Below the pieces are notes generated by a model. It was given only the letters and a program-made list of their open reading frames with translations, did no database searches and was not told the DNA's origin. A DNA stretch of 64,000 nt. Source: Symsagittifera roscoffensis (taxonomy: Eukaryota > Xenacoelomorpha > Acoela > Convolutidae). A program made the position numbers and the translations under genes. Below, one piece after another: positions 56,575 through 64,000 of this stretch. The DNA lies in contig NC_087066.1 in assembly GCF_963678635.1 (NCBI RefSeq), forward strand, positions 22,105,996-22,169,995. Reading direction: 5' to 3'. Position 1 is the first letter of the stretch. Each line of letters starts with the position of its first letter.

Positions 56575-56880
56575 ATCATATTCGGTTCAGGCATGGTCAT
56601 GTATCCTGCAGATGTGAGCATGTTTAGTTCAGGTATGATAATGTATCCTGCAGGTGTGAGCATGTTTAGTTCAGGTATGATCATGTATCCTGCAGGTGTG
56701 AGCATGTTTAGTTCAGGTATGATCATGTATCCTGCAGGTGTGAGCATGTTTAGTTCAGGTATGATCATGTATCCTGCAGGTGGTGAGCATGTTCAGTTCA
56801 GGCATGATCATGCATGCTGCAGGTGTGAGCATATCTTCAGTTAGCACACCTGATGCAGGTCTGATGCAGGTATGTGCATG
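56575..56880. repeat. 42-bp tandem repeat, six units
   Basis: The unit contains TATCCTGCAGGTGTGAGCATG and TTTAGTTCAGGTATGATCATG. The CTGCAG core recurs about every 42 bp, with the first and last units diverged. 42 is a multiple of three, so open frames appear on both strands, but they are a by-product of the repeat. PstI-type CTGCAG and ATGATCAT palindromes occur in each unit. Confidence 0.9.
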
Positions 56881-58373
56881 CCGAATATAGACATGCTGCA
56901 CATCTGTAACAGACATGAATTTTGCATGATTTTACAATGATCAGATATGATTATGGCCAAAAAGTTCGGTACGGGAGGGTACAATAAATGTGTCATCTGC
57001 AGCCTTCAAACAGACTAATTTCGAGACAAGCTAAATGTTTTTTTATTTAATGGCAAACAGTTAGACTCAAAGTATTGATTTTTCAATGTTTTTTTTTCAA
57101 CAAAAAATTGGTCTCCTTACAAACCTGCACGAAATTTTGAGAAAAAACGAAGGAAAAAATTCTTTAACCCCTCGATATAAAATCCAGTTATAAGTTGTAT
57201 GCTTTCTGCATATTAAACAAACTGGGTCTCCTTCAATATGTCCCAGATGGCACTATTTTTCTTCGCCAAATACCCTTGCGTTAAAAAAGTGAATTGTCAT
57301 TAATTCTTTTCTATACCTGTCAATCTACCCATTGCCAATCATAACTTGCCATTGAGATTATAACTTCATCGACTACCTTGAAATCTATTCTATGTCTACA
57401 AGCTCGTTCGTCCCTGGGGAAAAGTACTGCAAGATTAAACAGCCAGGTTAACCTGAGCAGATGTCCACCTGAATTAAATCTGTTATATAACCGCACCCCA
57501 AAAATGCTTGCCTCTTAATTGACTCAACCAATTCTGAGACGTCGACCTTCTATTTTATGGTGTTTTTTGTTAAAAAAACAGTCTAGTTCTTTACTTTGCA
57601 CTTATGTAAAACTTAGACTTTTATTAGAAGAAGCTTTTCAACCGTATTCTGAAAACCACTGAGGCGAACAATGAGCTCTTGATGCTATAAGACTTGTTGA
57701 GAATAAAGTAGCAAGTTTATTTCCAATTAAATTTACCTAAGCGGAAACATAGATAACTTTGATCAGCATAAAAACGGCCCACCAGAGCGAATGCAATCTG
57801 CTTTTTCTGTTTCCTAGATTTTACAAAGTTTCTTCAGCCAGAAATATTCCTGCTTTGCGAACAAAAATTGGTCTGCAGTAAGTTTTTATTTTTCAAGTAA
57901 CTTACGTTTCACGATAAAATTACAAAAAAAGTTTGCTGCCGAAGCATGATTAAATCTTTAAAGACCAGATATTCATAAATGGTGAGAACAAACTTTCCCA
58001 ATTTTAACTTTCTCTGAAACTACTGTTGCGTGAACCCTTTGACGTAACTAGAGCCTGAAGTAACAACTGCCAGACTTTTTGTTTTAGCTGTCTTGCTCAG
58101 TAGACTTTTCAAAATCAGCCTTGTTTTTTTTTTCACTGAAAATTGTTCAACAAAGTTCAACAAGTTCAACTAGAGAATAACCAAAAAAATGTTACAATTT
58201 TTTTGAATGATTGGCACGAAGGTTATAGAATATGCTTTAGTTTGATTTAGGAGCAATTTATGATATGTTACAAATGGGGTCAACTTTTTTAGAGTTTGGT
58301 TTACCACCGATAAATTTTTTTTATAGGAAACCACAATTGACCCTCTACGAAGTGTTTTTGAGTATTTAAAACT

Positions 58374-60223
58374 GGTCGCAACATCGGCAATAAAAATCTT
58401 TTTTTGGGGAACTCCTTTTTTAGTAACTTTCTTTTTAAATTTGTTTCTTCATTTATACGTTTCAAATTATCACCGCGATGTTTTCTCAAAAATTTGTTTC
58501 GGGTTATTCCCAAAAATATAGCAACGCATTGAAAGAAACCACAGTGGTGAGCTACAAAAATCTTTGTCGCCTGAATCGGAGGATCGCGCTACACTTTCAT
58601 GAAAAATAATCAGTTTTATCGATTATTTCGGCAGTTAATTAACGTATACTAAACTTCAGTACCATTTAAGCAGGAAAAAATTTTTCTGCGGTTTTCCAAA
58701 CGATTACTTTCAAAATATCAAAAATGCATTATAATTCAGATACCGCGCCATATCGCAACAACGTCAACTCGCAACAAAAGACAACTCTTGGTTTAAGGTC
58801 ACCGATGTGAATGTTCCAAAATGTATGTAGATTCCATATTCAAAAACTCAGTGGATTCCCTGCTCAAATACGTAGAACGTAAATTTTGTCCGTACATCTG
58901 TTTTGTCGCGGATTCCGTAACAAGCGAATATTACTAGTTGTTCCGGATTGCGCAATCGTAAGCGGATTCCACAAACCGTTAGCGGATTCCGCAATTATTA
59001 GCGGTTTCTGCTTACAATTTGCGGATATTGCTTAGTTTTTGCTGATTCCGCTCATAGTTGCGGATTTAGCGACAGCTTTTTTTACTATACACCTATATTA
59101 TGATTTGCTTGTGAACTCTGTAAACTGTTCCACATTCCGCAAGTTATGTTACGGATTTCGCAAATTACTTTTCGGATTCCGCAAACTCATTTGTTTTTGG
59201 AGCAATTTTTGGCAATACAGTGCCTAGACTTTTTGTTTGTGGAATCCAAAACCGCAAAAATATCAAAAAAACTATCAATGTTGCGGACTTCGCCAAATTT
59301 TTTGTTTTGCCGAGAAGGGGGCGTGAACGTTGTGGCGGGGATGCAAACGTAGAAGATGGGATAAACATGGGTGAGTTGGCGTTTGTTGGAGGGACTAAAA
59401 GGGAAGTAAATTGGAATGAGAGGGTAAAGTGAGCTCACAAAAAAAATGAAAAACCTAAATTTAAGGAAAAATATAAAAAAACGGGTACAAGATTATGATT
59501 TTCTCAGCCAATTTAAACGATTTCACATTAGTGAGTGTAACATGCCAATGAAATATATTGAATTTTGAACAATTTCACTGTGTTTGAATGTTTGAAAATT
59601 TTTCTCTTACATTAGAATCTGTTTGTAATCGATTTAAATTTGATAGAGATTGACGATGAAAACCATTATAATTGATTATTATCCATGAAACTCCAGTGCG
59701 GTGCTATAAAGCTAAAACGTAAATTTTCGACCGCCTAGTTAATTGCTTATGATGGAAGTTTTTAGCATCTCTAAAACTTGCTGTCTTTTGAAACAAAAAG
59801 TATGTGATTTCAAAATTGGACCCCTTTAGGACAATTTTTTCTCCAAAAAATGCATTTTTCTAGCTACGCGTAGTATAGACAGCGATATAATCCGGCTCGC
59901 ATTAAGTTCCAAACTGGTTAAAGTAACGCTAATTAGTCCGAAGATTGCGTCAGTGGATGCCTAATTTAGCCGTTTCTACTGAGTTTGCCTGTTGCGGGGA
60001 TGCTTATTTTTTCAAAAAAGCAAAACGTTTCAAGCTTTTTTTTTTCCATTTTGATGCAGAAAACTATTTATGCAGTCTTTTTTCCTCAGTTAACACGCTC
60101 CCCACATAAATAAAAAGTGTGAAAACACTTACCTACTTAATGGGTATTACGTTCTTCTAGTTTGGGCAAGGAAATTATTCTTAGAGATCATTTTTAGAGA
60201 TACATAAATTTCATCTGAGACCA
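58374..60223 (+). repeat. single chimeric tandem unit in copy B
   Basis: From the anchor to about 59810 it follows unit 1 of copy A, including the ~70-codon frame at 59220-59432. At GTATGTGATTTCAAAATTGGACCCC it jumps about 470 bp forward in the unit, and from there matches the diverged end of unit 4 (TAGCTACGCGTAGTATAGACAGC). Confidence 0.85.
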
Positions 60224-61238
60224 CCCGCATCCAATTTTAGGCGCAAGTAATCGATTATAACGGATTATAATGATGATTTTTTGACAATTATAATTGATTA
60301 TAATTACCAAAATTAGGTGTTTAAAGGGTTTATATTTGATTATAATCGTGATATTTTCCAAGAGATTATAATCTTTTATAATCGATTATAATTGATTAAA
60401 GTTCTCACAAAAAACCCTTCAAATCAATTATAATCAATTGTAATCGATTATAATCTCTTATTGCTCCAAAATTTTGTCAATTCAAAACTATATTCGAATT
60501 ATATCTTATGGGTTATTATTTTTGTGTCAATAAGAAAATCTCTAAAAGAGAGATCTCTTGAACACTTTGGTTCATCTGAACACAAAGTTTTACCACGAAA
60601 TAAAAGTTTCATAGAGATCCTTTCATATGAGTGGAAGGGTTCCCGCGGTAAATGAAAAATAAACCTTACGAATCAAACATGAAACTAAAATGATTTGCTG
60701 ATGTTTTGATGTTTAAAAAAGCTTAAAATATGCATCACAAAAACTCTAATGGGGAAAAAATCAAAAAAAAGCTTTTAAGTTTGAATTAATTGGAAAACTT
60801 TAAAAATTAATCTTTATTTTCATAGAAACCAACATCTACAAAAAGCATAAATTATAAGCAATTTACATGCAACTTCGAAAACAAAATGGACAAACAAAAG
60901 GGATTATAATCAATTATAATCGATTATAAAAGATTTTTGTGCAAAACTAATGAACTAGAAGTTTGAATAAAAATAATGGATTATAATCAATTACAATCGA
61001 TTAAAATTGTATCGAAAACTAGACAATTAAATAGTCCATTATATTTGTATAGAAAACTAGACGTTTAAATAATCGATTATATTCGATTATAATTTATTAT
61101 AATTAACCATAATTTGATTTTAAAAAGAGGGATCATAATCAATTATTAATTGATTAAACCGATTGTTTTTCAATTTTAGTAAGACTGGTACTAAAATCGT
61201 AATATAATCGATTTTTAACGCTTGAAACTGGATGCGGG
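60224..61238. mobile_element. AT-rich palindromic TIR element, copy B (complete)
   Basis: 1015 bp with inverted termini CCCGCATCCAATTT (60224) and AAACTGGATGCGGG (ending 61238). The sequence on either side (CTGAGACCA... and ...TTTTGATGTTAAACATAT) is continuous in tandem units 1-3, which are therefore empty sites. The interior is dominated by ATTATAATCGATTATAAT-type palindromes. A clear target duplication is not visible. Confidence 0.8.
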
Positions 61239-62544
61239 TAGTATAAGTTTTGATGTTAAACATATTCAAACAGTTGGTTTGAATAATAGTTTGCAAACAG
61301 TCATCCTGTTTCGAAAGCAGGCAATGAATTTAATTTACGATTTTTCGAACACCAATGAAACAAGTTTGAAATCGTTAACTGCTAACTTTTTTGATAACTG
61401 CTAGCTTTTGCGTTTTTTATAGCAAACAGTTTCCATAAATGATTTTGCACTCCTGTACTAACATTTTGTTAAGAATTTTAAACAAAGTGCAGTTGGTTAC
61501 TTTTTTCAAAAATATGATATTGCTTGCTTTCTAATCTTGTCACAAATACTTATTAAATCATAAAGTAGATGATGCAAAATCAGAATTCAAAAGTTTTTTA
61601 TCAGATTTTGTTGAATGATAGTTCACATAAAAACCCTTTAAATTTTAATTCGAGCAACTTTGAAAAGTATCTAAGTGTTAAATTCATTAAAAAAAGATAT
61701 GCCGAAAAAATTAGTTTAATATCAGTAAAACTAATTTTATGAAAAAAAGAACAAAATCAAACGGCTAGTCTGCTTGTATTTATTTCGGAATACTCTTCAG
61801 TTTTTTTTGTTTCAAACGACAACAAAAATGAATAAAAATATCGCTTGACAAAAGGCACCTGAAACCTCAATTTAAATAATTAACTTTGAAAACACTGAAA
61901 AAATAGACAAAGTATCTAAATGAAAAAATACATACATATTTTTTTTGCGTTTTTTTACAATGGCTATGAGTTGTTTGCTGAAATTTTATTTGTGTAGAAT
62001 TTTGAATCATTAGCTTTGTCAAAAAATTTTTAGCTTGTCGTCTGTCTCTGAAAAGTTGAAGGTTTGGTAAGCGACTAAAGAGCAATATTTTTAATAGCAT
62101 TACAAGGCCAAACCGTGTATTTTGTGAATTGCAAGCGAATGGATTGCAAAATAATGAATTGCAAGCCATTAGCGATTATAATGGATTCATGGTCTGGTAT
62201 ATTATCAATAAAATCGATTTTCATGCTACTCTCCGACAACAAAATTGGATTAAATATGGACTTAAATCCATTTTTTTCTCGAAAATTTAATTGCTTACAT
62301 TATAACTGAAATCCCTTATAAGGGATTTTATAACCACTAGAAAATCACCTTAAAATGGATATTTTTTATTTTCCTTGTTTTGATTCGTCTTGAAAAATGC
62401 ATAAGAAAAAGTGCATTGATAATGATAAACACGTTCCAGAAAATAATAGGACTCATGTATGAGGGACTCGACCACCTGCCGACCCAAAGGGTTCCCCATT
62501 TGTACTGTTTTGAGATATCCATTTTTATTTCCACAGGGTGTTTT
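61239..62544. other. copy-B-only sequence, no gene recognised
   Basis: The first ~90 bp continue the tandem-unit sequence (GTTTGAATAATAGTTTGC, CGAAAGCAGGCAATGAATTT). The remainder is AT-rich with no recognised gene or repeat until the CAGGGGCGGATC-family text begins near 62460. Copy A lacks this block. Confidence 0.5.
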
Positions 62545-62662
62545 TAGTGCTTTGGAAGAGCTCGGAAATTTCAATTTGATCGACCTGAAAAAAATGGTCG
62601 ACAAAGTTTTCAAAATTTTTTTGAAAATCCGCCCCCTCGAGAAAATCCTAGATCCGCCCCTG
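62545..62662 (-). repeat. CAGGGGCGGATCTAGG-family end, copy B
   Basis: Inverted terminus GATCCGCCCCTG at 62651-62662, preceded by CTCGAGAAAATCCTA and a GGTCGACAAAG motif. Family text extends left to about 62465 (CCAAAGGGTTCCCC, GATATCCATTTTTAT), more than in copy A. Confidence 0.65.
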
Positions 62663-62855
62663 CTCATGACATGACCCATTATTTTGTCGGGCACTTGATT
62701 ATTTCAACTATTCGATGGTAACCGGCTGCTAAAGTCTCATTTATCTAATTGTTACTCGTATCAAAAAATTATCTACTTTTTTCACAAATGTTTTCGCAAG
62801 CTCACAAAAACTAAAAATTATCAAGAAATATTTACGAAGCTGCGCAACATGAATA

Positions 62856-63546
62856 CAGTGCTGATTTAAATTAACCGGACAAACCGAGCTAAGCTTGAAA
62901 TTTAAAAATGGCTTTTTCTCAAATTGGGTTGAGTTTAGGTGAAAACTTAAGACGACAGAACTTGCTTAAAATTTTAGCAGAATTAATATGGCGTAATTTG
63001 TGTTGCAAAATTCGGGCCCAAAATTTTATTCCAAAAACGGGTCATTTTGGTTTTTATGGTTAATTGAAAATTACGCCAAAAAAAACCCAGTCGATCACAG
63101 ACATAATTATATCAAAGTGAGCCGCTCACGTAGCCCAGCAAACTTTAAGAAAGGTGTATTCTCCAAAACATTGTATAAGTTAATTTTTTTTGTTTGATAG
63201 ACCACAAAGGTCGCTTCTATTATATAAAAACCAATTTGTTATTTAAAAACAGTTTTTAAACAGTTTACAAGTTTTTTTTGGAGATTAAACCCTCCTTAAA
63301 GTTTGTTGCGCTATGTGAGGGGCTCACTTTGATAAAATTTTGTCTGTGATCGACTGGGTTTTTTGGCGTAAATTTTGATTAACCAGGAAAAACCAAAATG
63401 ACCAGTTTTTGGAATAAAATTTGGGGCCCGAATTTTGCAACAAAAATTACGCCATATTAATTCTGCTAAAATTTTAAGCAAGTTTTGTCTTCATAACTTT
63501 TCACTTAAGCTCAGTTTTGTCCGGTTAATTTAAATCAGCATTGTAT
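62856..63546. repeat. complete long foldback element
   Basis: The left arm (about 62858-63180) and right arm (about 63265-63543) are inverted copies of about 280-320 bp. Shared landmarks: CAGTGCTGATTTAAATTAACCGGACAAA against TTTGTCCGGTTAATTTAAATCAGCATTG, GAATTAATATGGCGTAATTT, AAATTCGGGCCC, ACCCAGTCGATCACAGAC and TATCAAAGTGAGC. The loop is about 85 bp. It has no coding capacity. Confidence 0.85.
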
Positions 63547-63810
63547 AATGACCTGAGAAATAAAAATGAATTTCAATCGATAAGGATAGGACTATTTTTA
63601 TGCAGAAGCAAAAGTTAACAAAAAATATTAAAAATTAATTATAATGGATAAAAATGGATTTTGTTGCTTAGAAAAATTGTAATTTTATAATCCATGTTTA
63701 ATTGACTAGAATATTTTTTTCACTTTTGTGGACACTGACAAGGAAACTCAATTATATTCATTTTTTATTCAGGGAACTCCAATGCGAATCTTGTCTTCTT
63801 TCGTTTCCCG

Positions 63811-64000
63811 GGTTGAGTCTTTTCTTAAGTCGCGACATCAATCTTCTTTTAAGTCGCTCGGTCAAGTCTTTTCTTAAGTCGCGACATCAACCTTCTTTTA
63901 AGTCGCTCGGTCAGTCTTTTCTTAAGTCGCGCTGTCAGTCTTTTCTTAAGTCACGCCGTCAGTCTTTTCTTAATTCACGGCGTCAGTCTTTTCTTAAGTC
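63811..64000. repeat. 24-bp CTTAAG/GCGC minisatellite, copy B start
   Basis: Same family as 53550-54421. It begins GAGTCTTTTCTTAAGTCGCG right after CCCGGGTT, without the inverted first unit seen in copy A, and runs off the window. Confidence 0.9.

Larger units (their letters stand above)
56976..64000 (+). repeat. segmental duplication, copy B (continues past window)
   Basis: Matches copy A from its first base (56976 = 41111). The offset is 15.87 kb at the start and 10.27 kb at the far end (63729 = 53461). The difference is mainly the missing tandem units, partly offset by extra sequence at 61210-62540 and 63110-63545. It ends inside the minisatellite at the window edge. Confidence 0.9.

Noticed and set aside
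56550-56844. Open frames on both strands over the 42-bp repeat
   Set aside because: The repeat length is a multiple of three, so any stop-free unit gives a long frame. No coding signal beyond that.
62350-62694. 114-codon - strand frame and its + strand partner
   Set aside because: It lies across the terminal part of the CAGGGGCGGATCTAGG repeat family; no domain is visible.

Overview
This window looks like animal nuclear DNA from an invertebrate. It is AT-rich and gene-poor, with canonical GT-AG introns, a tandem CCCH zinc-finger gene of the TIS11/tristetraprolin type, a BEL/Pao LTR retrotransposon (a superfamily known from animals) and many short non-autonomous DNA repeats. I cannot name the phylum from sequence alone. 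Most of the 64 kb is repeat-derived or featureless, and one 200-N assembly gap lies at 55115-55314.

Layout. 1-5 kb: a tRNA-derived SINE at the left edge, then AT-rich DNA with a degenerate ~200-bp repeat at 2.5-3.7 kb. 5.06-13.45 kb: one two-exon gene on the + strand (5057-5275 and 12048-13454) for a predicted 541-residue TIS11-like RNA-binding protein. Its 6.8-kb intron holds a foldback element, three copies of a MITE-like element with 8-bp target duplications (one nested in another), and a larger interrupted inverted-repeat element. 14.5-15.1 kb: two ends of another short TIR family. 15.488-24.249 kb: a complete BEL/Pao retrotransposon on the - strand, with two 438-bp LTRs differing at 5 positions, a 5-bp target duplication, an uninterrupted 1873-codon gag-pol frame and a ~2-kb leader full of tandem repeats and palindromes. 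25-40 kb: no convincing gene; many copies of a ~550-bp element whose structure suggests a Helentron-type non-autonomous element, plus a tRNA-like sequence at 36.1 kb and a coding-like remnant at 36.5-37.5 kb.

41.1-64 kb is a large direct segmental duplication. Copy A starts at 41111, copy B at 56976 and continues past the window. Copy A contains four tandem units of 1.9-2.5 kb (42.5-51.7 kb). Copy B has one chimeric unit whose left half aligns with the start of unit 1 and whose right half aligns with the end of unit 4, as expected from array collapse. Both copies then carry an AT-rich palindromic TIR element, a terminal fragment of the 14.5-kb TIR family, a foldback element (complete only in B) and a 24-bp CTTAAG/GCGC minisatellite. 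Between the copies lie a 34-bp perfect palindrome abutting the gap, a possible orphan terminal exon (55884-56132) and a 42-bp tandem repeat.

Only two solid coding units are visible: the TIS11-like gene and the BEL/Pao polyprotein. The least explained parts are the duplicated array, the Helentron-like family, the repeat-rich retrotransposon leader and the GC-richer orphan exon.
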